The position numbers and the translations under genes are program-made. Positions 8,936 to 17,673 of a stretch of DNA of 62,226 bases are shown piece by piece. How positions within the stretch are numbered: the first letter of the stretch is position 1; each line of letters begins with the position of its first letter. Origin of the DNA: Pontibacter pamirensis (lineage in GTDB: Bacteria > Bacteroidota > Bacteroidia > Cytophagales > Hymenobacteraceae); assembly GCF_010015475.1 (NCBI RefSeq), contig NZ_SSNI01000034.1, positions 1 through 62,226 of the forward strand, written 5' to 3'. The notes beneath the pieces were generated by a model. The model saw nothing but the letters and a program-made list of their open reading frames with translations, was not told the DNA's origin and made no database searches.

Positions 8936-8995
8936 AGTTAGAGAGTTGCTAAAGTTAGAGAGTTAGAAGGTTAAAAAGTTAGAAAGTTTTGCCTT
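8936..8995 (+). repeat. AGTTAGAGAGTT-like short tandem repeats
   Basis: Directly after the ddl stop the words AGTTAGAGAGTT, AGTTAGAAGGTT and AGTTAGAAAGTT follow each other with short spacers. Such degenerate minisatellites are common in intergenic DNA of Cytophagales. No coding or terminator role is evident. Confidence 0.6.
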
Positions 8996-9043
8996 TAGTT
9001 TGCCCTTGTTGGTTTCTCCATAGCTCTCAGGCAAGCAATGGTA

Positions 9044-9128
9044 ATTGTCATCTCGACGATAGGAGAGATCTGATACAAGAAGGGAAATCCTGAATAATTC
9101 AGATTTCTCCTATCGTCGAGATGACAAT
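9044..9128. repeat. REP/MITE-like hairpin, 30-bp arms
   Basis: Bases 9044-9073 and 9099-9128 are reverse complements with a single mismatch (G/A, tolerated as G-U on one strand), spaced by 25 nt. The arm reads TTGTCATCTCGACGATAGGA at its outer end. A related but diverged unit lies at 48457-48571, so this belongs to a dispersed palindromic family. Confidence 0.8.
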
Positions 9129-9330
9129 GGGCCTCCCGCCCTTGTTGATGCTTTCACCAGCAAGGGCGGGAGGCAGTAGAAGTGAATGGCTGAAGTAACA
9201 ATAACATCGGCAATCAACAAAGTCCGCCTTCAAAGGGGGACAAAAAAGTAATATTAGTATCAGGAAAGCATAGACTGAAAGAGTTCTTAATCTTTGGTCT
9301 CATGTCTTTTGTCTCTTTTATAGATTGAAA

Positions 9331-10107
9331 ATGTTCAAAGCGAAATCTTTTTTAAGTGTGCTTATACACCTGCTGCTGATGGCAGTTGTGATGGTGGCAT
9401 TGGTCGTAGGCTTCTTTTATTATTACCTGCCTTCTACTACGAACCACGGCGAAAGCATTGCAGTGCCACGGATAGAGGGTATGCAGTTGGCTGATGCGGA
9501 AGAACTGCTGGAGGAACGCAGCCTGCGTTTCTTTATCAACGACTCCAGCTATAACTCCAACTTAGCTCCTTATACCATCCTGACGCAGGACCCTGCGCCG
9601 GATGTAAGCGTGAAGGAAAACCGCAAAATTTACATCAGCGTGAACATGAAAAACGCGCCGATGATAAAGATGCCAAAGCTTATTGATGGTTCGGTGAAGA
9701 ATGCGGAGCTCATCCTGAAAAGCTACGACCTGAAGAAGGGCAAGATTACGCCAGTGCCGGACCTGCAGCAGAATGCCGTGCTGAAGCAGTTCGTGAACGG
9801 CCAGGAAGTGAAGCCGGGTGAAATGATTCCGAAAGGTTCTGTAGTGGACCTGCACGTGGGTGATGGCCTCGGAAATACAGAGTTTGAGGTGCCCGAAGTG
9901 ATTGGTATGCCGGTGGATGAGGCATCTGTGCTGCTGGTAGGGCAGGGGCTTCAAATCGGTAATATCATTTATGTACAGGGCAGCGAAGAACCGGATGGCA
10001 CAGTGCTGAAGCAGCGCCCGTTCGCGGAGGTAGGTGCCAAGATTCGCGTAGGGGAGCTGGTAGACCTGTGGGTGGCCGGCGAGGAGCCGGTGCTGGGCAT
10101 CGACTAA
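9331..10107 (+). CDS. PASTA-domain membrane protein
   Basis: Membrane-anchored extracytoplasmic protein of 258 aa. ATG at 9331 is preferred over TTG at 9325. After a short cytoplasmic start there is one membrane helix (about residues 7-31) and then three PASTA domains (about 38-108, 112-178, 183-253), each with the typical VPxxxGMxxxxAxxxL opening (VPRIEGMQLADAEELL; MPKLIDGSVKNAELIL; VPEVIGMPVDEASVLL). PASTA domains bind uncrosslinked peptidoglycan or muropeptides. In Bacteroidetes a kinase-free PASTA protein of this form is frequently found beside ddl, as here, which implies a role in cell-wall synthesis or its sensing. It shares orientation with ddl but is separated by 395 bp of repeats, so it probably has its own promoter. 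Confidence 0.9.
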   Translation: MFKAKSFLSVLIHLLLMAVVMVALVVGFFYYYLPSTTNHGESIAVPRIEGMQLADAEELLEERSLRFFINDSSYNSNLAPYTILTQDPAPDVSVKENRKIYISVNMKNAPMIKMPKLIDGSVKNAELILKSYDLKKGKITPVPDLQQNAVLKQFVNGQEVKPGEMIPKGSVVDLHVGDGLGNTEFEVPEVIGMPVDEASVLLVGQGLQIGNIIYVQGSEEPDGTVLKQRPFAEVGAKIRVGELVDLWVAGEEPVLGID

Positions 10108-10126
10108 TTCAGAAGAAAAAAATTAC

Positions 10127-10160
10127 AAGCGCCTGCTAGAAATGGCGGGCGCTTTCGTTT
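10127..10160 (+). terminator. rho-independent terminator after the PASTA gene
   Basis: AAGCGCCTGC (10127-10136) pairs with GCGGGCGCTT (10145-10154), one G-U pair, followed by TCGTTTT. It ends the PASTA transcript and lies 20 bp before the next start. Confidence 0.7.
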
Positions 10161-10178
10161 TAGAGATAAAGCAGGAAC

Positions 10179-11999
10179 ATGAGAAAGCCGCTGGTACTTA
10201 TTCTTTTCTTTCTTTGGAGTGGAGTGGCAGCCATGGCACAGGCCGTGCTGCAACCACTGCAGCAGGAAATGCGCCATACCCAGCAGAGCACTGCAAATCT
10301 CCTGCGTACGACTGCCGCTGCCGCAGTCTCTCTACCTTTCTTCGATGACTTTGCTGCTGCCACAGTAGTACCTGACCCATCACGCTGGCAAAATGGAGGC
10401 GTGTATATCAACAACCGCTTCGGGTTTGAGCCAATTACTATCAATGTTGCCACTTTCGATGGGCTGAATGCCGCCGGACAACCTTATGTTCCCGGTTCTG
10501 TTGGGGCGGGGGATTCTGATACACTGACTTCCGAACCTATTCTGTTAGGCAGCCTCAACCCGAGCGATTCTGTCTACCTCAGCTTCTATTGGCAATCGGG
10601 CGGTATAGGCGATGTGCCGGACCTGACAGAAAGCAACCTGCGCTACCTGCAGCTGGAGTTTAAAGACAACACCGGCATCTGGCGTGAGGTATGGCGACAG
10701 CCAGCTCCAGGTGTGGTGACCGACTTCGCACAGGTCTTTGTAGGGCTGCGGGAGCCCCGCTATTTCCACGACGATTTTCAGTTCCGCTTCCGGAATGTAG
10801 GGCAGCGCAACGGCCTGGCCGACGTCTGGAATGTGGACTATGTGGAGCTTGACAGGAACCGCCGCAAGGGGCAGAACACCACCCGCGATATCGCTATCAG
10901 CGAGGGCGTGAGCAAGCTGCTGGAGCATTACACTGCCATGCCTGCCCGGCAGTTCAGGGCAAACCCTTCCGGCGAACTGGCCGATGAGGTACGGGCAACG
11001 CTGAACAACTTGGGTGGCTTACCGGGGGCTATCAGTTGGCGCGGGTATATCAAGCAATTGAACGAAACTAGAGCAGATACTTTTCTGCGCGGACAGGCAC
11101 TCATTCCCGGCGCTGCCCGGCAGTATGAGGTAATAGGAACGCCTACTTTAGCTGCCATCCAGGTGCCAGCAAGCGGCCCTTTTACTTTGCTCCACGGCAT
11201 CCGGCTGGATACAAGAGAGCAGAACCCGCTGCAGCGCGCCAATGACATTACTGAGCGCAAAACGAACTTCTCAGACTATTACGCCTACGACGATGGAACG
11301 GCAGAGGCAGGCTTCAGCTTTTTAGGAACAGGAAATGTGCAGGTGGCGCAGCGGTATGACCTGAACGAGCCAGACCAACTCAGTGGTTTTCGTGTCTATT
11401 TCCCGCGCGTCGGCAGAGACCTTGCTGGGTCTTCTCTAATCTTCAAGGTGTGGGCTGATCAGGATAGCTTGCCGGGGGAAATACTTCATCAGCAGAGCTT
11501 CCAGATACAGTATTCTGATACTCTGAACGAGTTTTACGAGGTGCAGCTCTCTAAGCTGGTTCCGGTAGAGGGAAGCTTCTATATCGGCTGGTCGCAGGGA
11601 GGAAACACCTATGTAAACATTGGTTTCGATAAAAATGAACGTGCTACAGGCCGTCGCTTCACGTATACCCCTTCGGGTGGATGGACTGGCGAAACAACGC
11701 TGGAGGGAGCCATTATGATGCGCCCTGTGCTGGCAGGAGAGGCCTTGGGTATAGACGATGATTTAGCTGCCGCCAGCATGCGCGTGTTCCCAAATCCATC
11801 CAGGGGAGAGGCGTTTATAAACGAGCCTTACGAGCAGGTAACTGTTTTTGACATTACTGGAAAAAGAGTTTATAGCCAATCCTATGCCGGACCAGCGCAG
11901 CCCATTAACCTGCGTCACCTCGCACCAGGACTATATACATTACGTATTCAAACAAGAAAAGCAATTGTCAACAAAAAACTAATACTGACAAAACTATGA
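10179..11999 (+). CDS. secreted T9SS type A sorting-domain protein
   Basis: Exported protein of 606 aa. It begins with a Sec signal peptide (MRKPLVLILFFLWSGVAAMA, cut before QA) and ends in a type IX secretion C-terminal sorting domain of type A from about residue 530: MRVFPNPSRGEAFI, then VTVFDITGKRVY, LRHLAPGLYTLRI and a basic KKLILTKL tail. The middle part is beta-rich with motifs such as YYAYDDGTAEAGFSF that are common in T9SS cargo of Cytophagales, but I see no catalytic signature. So it is a surface or secreted protein of unknown function. Its stop overlaps the start of the rhodanese gene by ATGA (11996-11999), so both are cotranscribed. Confidence 0.85.
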   Translation: MRKPLVLILFFLWSGVAAMAQAVLQPLQQEMRHTQQSTANLLRTTAAAAVSLPFFDDFAAATVVPDPSRWQNGGVYINNRFGFEPITINVATFDGLNAAGQPYVPGSVGAGDSDTLTSEPILLGSLNPSDSVYLSFYWQSGGIGDVPDLTESNLRYLQLEFKDNTGIWREVWRQPAPGVVTDFAQVFVGLREPRYFHDDFQFRFRNVGQRNGLADVWNVDYVELDRNRRKGQNTTRDIAISEGVSKLLEHYTAMPARQFRANPSGELADEVRATLNNLGGLPGAISWRGYIKQLNETRADTFLRGQALIPGAARQYEVIGTPTLAAIQVPASGPFTLLHGIRLDTREQNPLQRANDITERKTNFSDYYAYDDGTAEAGFSFLGTGNVQVAQRYDLNEPDQLSGFRVYFPRVGRDLAGSSLIFKVWADQDSLPGEILHQQSFQIQYSDTLNEFYEVQLSKLVPVEGSFYIGWSQGGNTYVNIGFDKNERATGRRFTYTPSGGWTGETTLEGAIMMRPVLAGEALGIDDDLAAASMRVFPNPSRGEAFINEPYEQVTVFDITGKRVYSQSYAGPAQPINLRHLAPGLYTLRIQTRKAIVNKKLILTKL

Positions 12000-12304
12000 T
12001 TACTTCATCACAAGACATTACAGCAGAAGAATTAAAGGAGCGCCTGAATAAAGGAGAAACTCCAGTCATAATAGATGTGCGGGAGGATTGGGAATACCAA
12101 GAAGCAAATATCGCCGGTGCAAAAAACATCCCGCTCGGCGCCCTTCCCACGCGCCTCGACGATATAGAGGATTACAAAGACCAGGAAGTGATTGTGCAGT
12201 GCCGCTCCGGCGCCCGCTCTGCCAATGCCAAAGCGTTTCTGCAGCAGCAGGGCTTCAGCAACGTACGCAACCTGTTGGGCGGGATACTGGCATACCAAGG
12301 CTAA
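11996..12304 (+). CDS. single-domain rhodanese-like protein
   Basis: Small cytoplasmic sulfur-carrier enzyme (102 aa) of the GlpE/PspE size class. The catalytic loop is CRSGARS at about residues 66-72, where the cysteine carries persulfide sulfur; the family hallmarks VIIDVREDWEYQEANIAGAKNIPLG... begin at about residue 24 and NLLGGILAY closes the protein. There is no signal peptide, so it is intracellular despite translational coupling (4-bp overlap) to a secreted protein gene. Possible roles are cyanide or thiosulfate sulfur transfer, or sulfur delivery to cofactors and tRNA; the sequence does not choose among them. Confidence 0.9.
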   Translation: MITSSQDITAEELKERLNKGETPVIIDVREDWEYQEANIAGAKNIPLGALPTRLDDIEDYKDQEVIVQCRSGARSANAKAFLQQQGFSNVRNLLGGILAYQG

Positions 12305-12346
12305 GCACCTGCGCAGGCATATAAGTAACTGCATTAAATTTAAACT

Positions 12347-12388
12347 GAAGGTAGAGAGGCATCAGGCTTTTCTACCTTCTTGTTTTTG
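12347..12388 (+). terminator. rho-independent terminator after rhodanese
   Basis: GAAGGTAGA (12347-12355) pairs with TCTACCTTC (12371-12379), followed by TTGTTTTTG. Confidence 0.65.
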
Positions 12389-12666
12389 TAACTGCTGCTG
12401 TCACTGTTTTCATAAGGCAGGATGCTGTTATCTGATACTGTTAAATTGTATTCAAATTCTATGGCTTAACATTGAGATATAAGATGATGCAAGAGTTGTT
12501 TTCCGCCTTGCAAATGGAATATCTATATTTTCTATAAAGGAGGAGATAAAAAGGGTATAAGTATATTTTATGTTAGAAAGGTCAAAATCCGCATTATATG
12601 CGATTTCGTATTCAGATTTTATTTTCACTTAAAGTATTTTATGTCACACTTTTATTCATCCACCTT
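12389..12666. other. AT-rich leader of the subtilase gene
   Basis: AT-rich stretch with a purine run AAAGGAGGAGATAAAAAGGG at 12536-12555. A frame from 12598 is open into the subtilase, but the signal peptide begins at the ATG at 12667. Promoter not identified. Confidence 0.4.
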
Positions 12667-15420
12667 ATGAGAAAAATTCTAATCGCAGTCGTTTTCTGCT
12701 TTCTGACGGTAAGCCAGGTTTTTGCACAGGCTTATGTCGATTCGAAACTTAAAACAGCTATCACCGACCGCATTACTCCTGTACAAGTAGTTGTCACTTT
12801 CAAAGGAGAGGGAGCCCCAACTCTCCTAGATATTTCGGCACTTACGCAGGCTGGTATCATAAACGGACTGACTTTAAGAGCCCTGCCGATAGCCGGCGTA
12901 GTGGCAACGGCCTCGCAGGTTGAAGCGCTGGCAAAGAACACTAGGGTGCTGTCGCTTTACCTGAACGAATCACTGCAGTACGAGAGCGATGGCGCCACTG
13001 AACTGACAGGTGTAGATAAAGCCCGAAACGAACAGGCGTTTACCTCTCAGAATGGTGGCTTTCCTGTTTCAGGAAGAGGCATTGGCGTGCTGGTAAATGA
13101 CAGCGGTGTAGATGGTACACACCCGGACCTGCAATTTGGCAAAAACCTGAAGCAAAACGTAACGGCTGCCACCAACCTGAATTCTATATCCGGAATACTT
13201 CCTTATACCCCACTGGAAAATGTGCCGAATACCGATGCTACAGGTGGCCATGGCACCCACGTGGCAGGTATCGTGGGCGGAACAGGACAGGCATCGTCGG
13301 GCAAGTATGAAGGTGTGGCTCCAGGCGCTGGCCTGGTAGGCTATGGCTCAGGTGCCGCGCTTTTGCTGCTGGATGTGCTGTCCGGGTTCGACTATGCCAT
13401 CATCAATCAGGCTATCTATAACATCCGCGTTATCACTAACTCTTTCGGTACTACCAGCGACACAGGTACAGATGTAAATCCTGCAGACCCCATTACGCTC
13501 GCTACCAAGCGCTGTGTTGACCGCAATATCGTGGTGGTATTCTCGGCAGGTAACTCCGGCCCTGGCTCCGGCACTATGACAGGGCAGTATAAGAAAGCGC
13601 CGTGGGTAATTGCCGTTGCCGCCGGCGAAAAATCTGGTCGCCTTGCCAGCTTCTCTTCCAGAGGCATCAAAGGGAAAGGTGGATCTTTCACGCTGGATGG
13701 TAAAGCTTATTCCTGGGAAGATCGCCCAACGGTAACATCTCCTGGCGTAGACATCATTTCTGCGAAAGTAACCGAGCCACTTACGGTACTGTCTACTCAG
13801 CAGGACATAGATGCCATGGATCCGGCACATGTGCCATATTACACGCATAAAAGCGGCACCTCTATGGCAGCTCCGCATGTGGCAGGTATTGTTGCTCTTC
13901 TTCTGGATGCCAATCCTTCGCTTACAGTGGCACAGGTAAAGGAAATCCTGCAGCAAACAGCTACTAACATTCCGAATCGTGCTTCATGGGAAGTGGGCGC
14001 AGGGTATGTGAACGCCTATGCTGCCATAGACAGGGCCTTCAGAGCTTCTGCTCCTTATGGTTCTACACTTAACCTGAACAGGACCTTTAACAGCAGTGTT
14101 AATACAAATAATTTATCAGAAAACTTCATTGTAGATTATAACCCAGCTACTCCTGCTACCAACACTTATACTTTTAATGTGGCAGAAGGCACAACCGGTT
14201 TAGAGGCTAAGATTAGAACAGAAGGTGTTGAAGGAGAAACGGGTAACCCGGTAAGGCTGTCTCTTATATCGCCTAGTGGTGTGAGAACAAGTGCTGGCAT
14301 TCCGGTATTGTTTGCCCTGAGCTATGACAGGGGGGTGGCGGTAGCCTCTCCTGAAGCAGGCACCTGGACAGCGGAAATCTCAGGGTTGAATGGAGTAGCT
14401 TTCCCCGAGCAGATAAAGGGTGTTGTGAACATGATGACAGCTGCCGGTACTACCGGCCTTAATGATATTACGGGACACCCGGCAGAGGCCTCTATTAAAA
14501 TGGCAGTGAGTGCCCGTTTAGCCGATGGCCTTGCAGGTGGTGCTTATAAGCCGGATGAACTCCTGAAGCGTATTGATTTGGCTGATTACCTGATGATGGG
14601 AGAGGGCATACGTCAGTTCCTTCCGGTGGACGGCTCTTTCACTTTAACAGATATGAAGGAAAGAAACCTGCTGGCTGAGTCAATTGTAGCCAAGGGCGGT
14701 GCTTTACGAGACATAGAACATAAGTTTGCAGGCGTTATGCTTCCTGCAGCTGCAGGCAAGTTCTCTCCTAATGGCAAGGTAAACCGGGCAGAGCTAACCT
14801 ATTCGCTGGTGCAATCTTTAGGTTTGCAGGAGTTTGCGTTGGAGCGCAATGGTAAAACGCCGACAGTTGAAGTGAGCGGAAAAAGTTATCCTGTTGAGGA
14901 TGCCGCCGAAATTCCTGCCGGTCTGGAAGGCTATGTGAGCGTAGCATTAGAACTGAATCTTATTAACGCCTACTTCTCCCTGACACAGGGACCGTACGAT
15001 TTAGAACCAACGCTGCATGCAACTTTTAAGCCACTGCAGGATGTAACACGAGCTGACTTCGCGGTCATTATAACGCGCGCACACGCACAGTGGAATGAGG
15101 GCACACAACCCCTTTCTACTTCTAGCAGCGCAGCGGCTGTAGCCGCTTCTGCTGTGAAGGCAGGGGAACGCGTTTACAGCTATCCGAATCCATTCTCCGG
15201 CAGAACGACCATTAGCTATGTAGTGCCACAGGACGGACCGGTGCAGGTAGCAGTGTATGACGTGCTGGGTAAAAAAGTGAAAACGCTGGTAGCAGAAAGC
15301 CTGAAATCCGGTAACCATTCTGTAGACTTCGAAGCGGGTAACTTGCCAGGTGGAACATACATCTACCGTGTAGAGGCTGGAGACAAAGTATTTACCAACC
15401 GTATGATACTGACTAAGTAG
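12667..15420 (+). CDS. secreted S8 subtilase with SLH-like repeats and T9SS tail
   Basis: Secreted serine protease, 917 aa from the ATG at 12667 that opens a clear signal peptide (MRKILIAVVFCFLTVSQVFA, then QA). An inhibitor-like prodomain (about 22-110) precedes the S8 catalytic domain with Asp145 (NDSGVDGTHPD), His195 (GHGTHVAG), Asn296 of the oxyanion hole (SAGNSGPG) and Ser399 (SGTSMAAPHVAG). A beta domain follows (about 470-590). Residues about 599-647, 665-722 and 743-807 look like three S-layer homology modules (e.g. GHPAEASIKMAVSARLADGL, then AYKPDELLKRIDLADYL), which is unusual for this setting. The end (about 837-917) is a T9SS type A sorting domain with YPNPFSGRTTI and GTYIYRV. The whole suggests a cell-surface protease. 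It is monocistronic with a strong terminator. Confidence 0.92.
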   Translation: MRKILIAVVFCFLTVSQVFAQAYVDSKLKTAITDRITPVQVVVTFKGEGAPTLLDISALTQAGIINGLTLRALPIAGVVATASQVEALAKNTRVLSLYLNESLQYESDGATELTGVDKARNEQAFTSQNGGFPVSGRGIGVLVNDSGVDGTHPDLQFGKNLKQNVTAATNLNSISGILPYTPLENVPNTDATGGHGTHVAGIVGGTGQASSGKYEGVAPGAGLVGYGSGAALLLLDVLSGFDYAIINQAIYNIRVITNSFGTTSDTGTDVNPADPITLATKRCVDRNIVVVFSAGNSGPGSGTMTGQYKKAPWVIAVAAGEKSGRLASFSSRGIKGKGGSFTLDGKAYSWEDRPTVTSPGVDIISAKVTEPLTVLSTQQDIDAMDPAHVPYYTHKSGTSMAAPHVAGIVALLLDANPSLTVAQVKEILQQTATNIPNRASWEVGAGYVNAYAAIDRAFRASAPYGSTLNLNRTFNSSVNTNNLSENFIVDYNPATPATNTYTFNVAEGTTGLEAKIRTEGVEGETGNPVRLSLISPSGVRTSAGIPVLFALSYDRGVAVASPEAGTWTAEISGLNGVAFPEQIKGVVNMMTAAGTTGLNDITGHPAEASIKMAVSARLADGLAGGAYKPDELLKRIDLADYLMMGEGIRQFLPVDGSFTLTDMKERNLLAESIVAKGGALRDIEHKFAGVMLPAAAGKFSPNGKVNRAELTYSLVQSLGLQEFALERNGKTPTVEVSGKSYPVEDAAEIPAGLEGYVSVALELNLINAYFSLTQGPYDLEPTLHATFKPLQDVTRADFAVIITRAHAQWNEGTQPLSTSSSAAAVAASAVKAGERVYSYPNPFSGRTTISYVVPQDGPVQVAVYDVLGKKVKTLVAESLKSGNHSVDFEAGNLPGGTYIYRVEAGDKVFTNRMILTK

Positions 15421-15443
15421 TTTTCAGATTTTTATACTGTATG

Positions 15444-15478
15444 AAGAAGCCACCCTTATTTGGGTGGCTTCTTTTTTA
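15444..15478 (+). terminator. terminator between convergent genes
   Basis: AAGAAGCCACCC (15444-15455) pairs with GGGTGGCTTCTT (15462-15473), then TTTTATT. The T-run overlaps the stop codon of the convergent M50 protease gene, so the hairpin probably serves both directions. Confidence 0.85.
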
Positions 15479-16765
15479 TTCTATAATAAATGGCGAAGGG
15501 CTGAAGCAGAGAATGAAAATGATGAACGCAAAAACTCCCAGCGCCTTTCGAAGCGGCGTAAGCGGCCGTTCATCGGGGCAGGACGGGTGGAAGATACCCA
15601 TCACTCGCGAGAGTAGGAGGCCAAACACAAGCCAGCCACTGTACCCATCTGCTTCTGGAAAAGCAAAAGAAATCAGCACCTGTGCCAGCACGACAAAAGC
15701 CGTCAGGTAGAGGGCGTAGGGTAATGTTGGTGCGGCAGGCTTCAGCACGAACAGCAGGTACAGGATGTAAAACGTCCACAGCCAGATATAACCGGACAGC
15801 TCAGGGAAAAGCTCAGAGAAGCTGTACTGGAGCAGCAGCAACCCCATGGTCGCCGCCAGTCCCTGGCGCCGGTCGTCTAAAATTTTCCAGAGCGCCCAGT
15901 AACTGAAAGGTGCGAAGACCACAAGTAATTCCTCCGCCCACACAGGCTCTGTGTAAGGCGAGATAACGCCCAACCCGGCATAGAGGATGAACATGGTGAA
16001 GAAGATAGGAGAGAGGCGGTTAAACTGTTTGTAGCCAATCAGGCCGTAAAGCACATGGCCACCGTCTAACTGACCAATGGGCAGCAGGTTGAGTGCCGTA
16101 AAAAATAGGGCCAGGTAACCAGCGAACACTAAGGGGTAATGGATGACTTCATACTTGTTCGGCACCAGTTCCGGGTCCGCTACAAATTGCTCGAAGGCGA
16201 TAAACAGCAGGTTCTCTCCTAGATAAAAGCTTCCCAAACCTTCCTGGTATACATACTGTGCATAATCCAGTCCGAAGCGCTTGTACTCCGGGTGTATATT
16301 AAAAATATACTCCTGGGGCGGGAGGTTCGTAAAGGCGTAGAAGAGTAGCGGAATAGCTACCACAAAGCCAGCCAGCGGTCCGGCGACGCCAATATCAAAA
16401 AACTGCCGCCGCGAAAAAATGCGCTCCTTTATCCGTATAAAAGCGCCCATGGTACCCAGCGAAAAGGAAATGCCAAACCATAGCGGAATGTAATAAGGTA
16501 ATGTAACGTTGGTGCGGTAATATCTGGCTGTGAAATAGTGGCCAAACTCATGCACCGTGAGCACCCCTAAAAAGGGTAACGAAAAGTAAAGACCGCCTGC
16601 AAACTCTGCCCAGGTAATAGTGCCAGTCCAGTCGAAGCCTTCCGGGCCTACAAAGAAAAGCTTGCCAAAACGCCACTCGGTACCAGCCAGGGTGGTGGTG
16701 ACGAGCGTGATACAGAAAAGCAGCAGGTGAAGAGGGTAGTTGTGCTGCTGCTTAGTTGGTAACAT
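15476..16765 (-). CDS. M50-family (site-2-like) membrane metalloprotease
   Basis: Intramembrane zinc protease of 429 aa. The zinc motif HEFGH occurs in the third hydrophobic segment (LTVHEFGHYFTARY, about residues 69-82) and the third ligand motif LLPIGQLDGGH is at about 226-236, exactly the M50 pattern. There are about 10 predicted helices; the C-terminal half after residue 260 is an extra membrane bundle. In Bacteroidetes, such proteins without a PDZ domain are annotated as site-2 protease family; the substrate is unknown, membrane-bound regulators being the usual guess. It starts 14 bp inside the end of the HAD phosphatase gene, so the two form an operon. Confidence 0.9.
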   Translation of the reverse strand: MLPTKQQHNYPLHLLLFCITLVTTTLAGTEWRFGKLFFVGPEGFDWTGTITWAEFAGGLYFSLPFLGVLTVHEFGHYFTARYYRTNVTLPYYIPLWFGISFSLGTMGAFIRIKERIFSRRQFFDIGVAGPLAGFVVAIPLLFYAFTNLPPQEYIFNIHPEYKRFGLDYAQYVYQEGLGSFYLGENLLFIAFEQFVADPELVPNKYEVIHYPLVFAGYLALFFTALNLLPIGQLDGGHVLYGLIGYKQFNRLSPIFFTMFILYAGLGVISPYTEPVWAEELLVVFAPFSYWALWKILDDRRQGLAATMGLLLLQYSFSELFPELSGYIWLWTFYILYLLFVLKPAAPTLPYALYLTAFVVLAQVLISFAFPEADGYSGWLVFGLLLSRVMGIFHPSCPDERPLTPLRKALGVFAFIIFILCFSPSPFIIE

Positions 16766-17384
16766 TCTTAAAAACCTCGTTAATCGTAAATGGTGGCTGC
16801 AGGTGAAGGGTGTTCAGCCCAACTTTGTTTGCACTCTCAATATGCTGGATGCTGTCGTCAATAAACAGTGTTTCTTTTTTCTCTAAGCAGTTCATAGCCA
16901 GAATCTGCTCAAAGATAGCTGCATCCGGCTTGCGCTTCCCGATAAGGTGGGAGTAATAGCTCTGCTCAAACAGCGAGTCGAGGCTCGGAATGGTGAAGCT
17001 GTGCGCTACTATCTCGTTGAAGCGCTTCATGTGAATGGCGTTGGTGTTGCTCAGCAAAAAGATACGGTATTTTTTGCCCAGTTCCAGCAGCAGGTCAATA
17101 CGCTCCTGCGGGATGTCCAGCAGCATGGCGTTCCAGGCGGCGTCTATTTCCCCGTCGGGGGCTGTGATGCCGTAGGAGGCGCGCAGTTGGTTACGGAACA
17201 CCTCAGGTGTGCTGGCGCCTGTCTCAAACATGTCGAAGAGCTGGTTCTGCTCTTTCTGGCTGTAGGCAATGCTGCAGTTTTCTTTGCACAGTTTCTGCAG
17301 CTCTTCAATGCTCTTGTTATAGTTGAGATTGATGATGACACCCCCCAGGTCAAAAATTATATTCTTTATTTGTGTCAGATCCAC
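16752..17384 (-). CDS. HAD-superfamily phosphatase
   Basis: Soluble phosphohydrolase of about 210 aa. I chose the GTG at 17384 (VDLTQIKNIIFDLGGV): the longer reading frame up to 17492 would run into the tRNA gene on the other strand. Motif I is FDLGGV (the first Asp of the usual DxD remains, the second is Gly, as in many members of the YihX/HAD-IA group), motif II is LLSNTN, motif III includes KRKPDAAIFEQIL and motif IV FIDDSIQHIESA. A helical cap lies between motif I and II. Substrates of this group are small phosphorylated metabolites and cannot be told from sequence. It overlaps the M50 protease gene by 14 bp. Confidence 0.85.
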   Translation of the reverse strand: MDLTQIKNIIFDLGGVIINLNYNKSIEELQKLCKENCSIAYSQKEQNQLFDMFETGASTPEVFRNQLRASYGITAPDGEIDAAWNAMLLDIPQERIDLLLELGKKYRIFLLSNTNAIHMKRFNEIVAHSFTIPSLDSLFEQSYYSHLIGKRKPDAAIFEQILAMNCLEKKETLFIDDSIQHIESANKVGLNTLHLQPPFTINEVFKNVTN

Positions 17385-17477
17385 GGAAAAAATATTTTCG
17401 TTTCTATTTGAAATATTGAATGCAAATATGTAAAATTGCACTCCCAAATCAAAGAAAGGCATGCCTTTTAAGGGAAC

Positions 17478-17551
17478 GGGCCTATAGCTCATTCGGTTAG
17501 AGCAACTGACTCATAATCAGTAGGTGCCTGGTTCGATTCCAGGTGGGCCCA
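17478..17551 (+). tRNA. tRNA with CAU anticodon, probably tRNA-Ile2
   Basis: 74 nt cloverleaf: acceptor GGGCCTA (17478-17484) pairs with TGGGCCC (17544-17550), D-arm GCTC/GAGC, anticodon stem ACTGA/TCAGT with loop CTCATAA (anticodon CAU), T-arm CCTGG/CCAGG with TTCGATT loop. No encoded CCA. CAU may be Met, initiator Met or lysidine-modified Ile2. The GGGCC acceptor and the CTGACTCATAATCAGT arm resemble Ile2 tRNAs of Bacteroidetes, so Ile is my preferred reading; a classification by identity elements would decide. Confidence 0.92.
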
Positions 17552-17560
17552 CTTAAAATC

Positions 17561-17597
17561 AAGCACTTACGAGGTAAAACTTGTAAGTGCTTTTTTT
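17561..17597 (+). terminator. tRNA terminator
   Basis: AAGCACTTAC (17561-17570) pairs perfectly with GTAAGTGCTT (17583-17592) and is followed by a T-run. A diverged copy exists at about 43047-43080. Confidence 0.85.
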
Positions 17598-17673
17598 GTG
17601 TGCACACAATTTGATGCGCAACCTCCCTGGCAATTGTAAAGACTCGCCTTCCTTGAATAATAAAAAAGCTTAT

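Noticed and set aside
8936..9330. CRISPR array
   Set aside because: Repeated words here are short, degenerate and without unique spacers of constant length; the larger feature is a palindrome. No cas genes are in the window.
13348..13956. 202-codon ORF antisense to the subtilase
   Set aside because: Lies opposite the catalytic Asn and Ser motifs; the composition is not protein-like.
16947..17411. 154-codon ORF antisense to the HAD gene
   Set aside because: The sense strand has all HAD motifs.
17385..17492. longer N terminus of the HAD phosphatase
   Set aside because: It would run into the tRNA gene and adds residues not found in the family.
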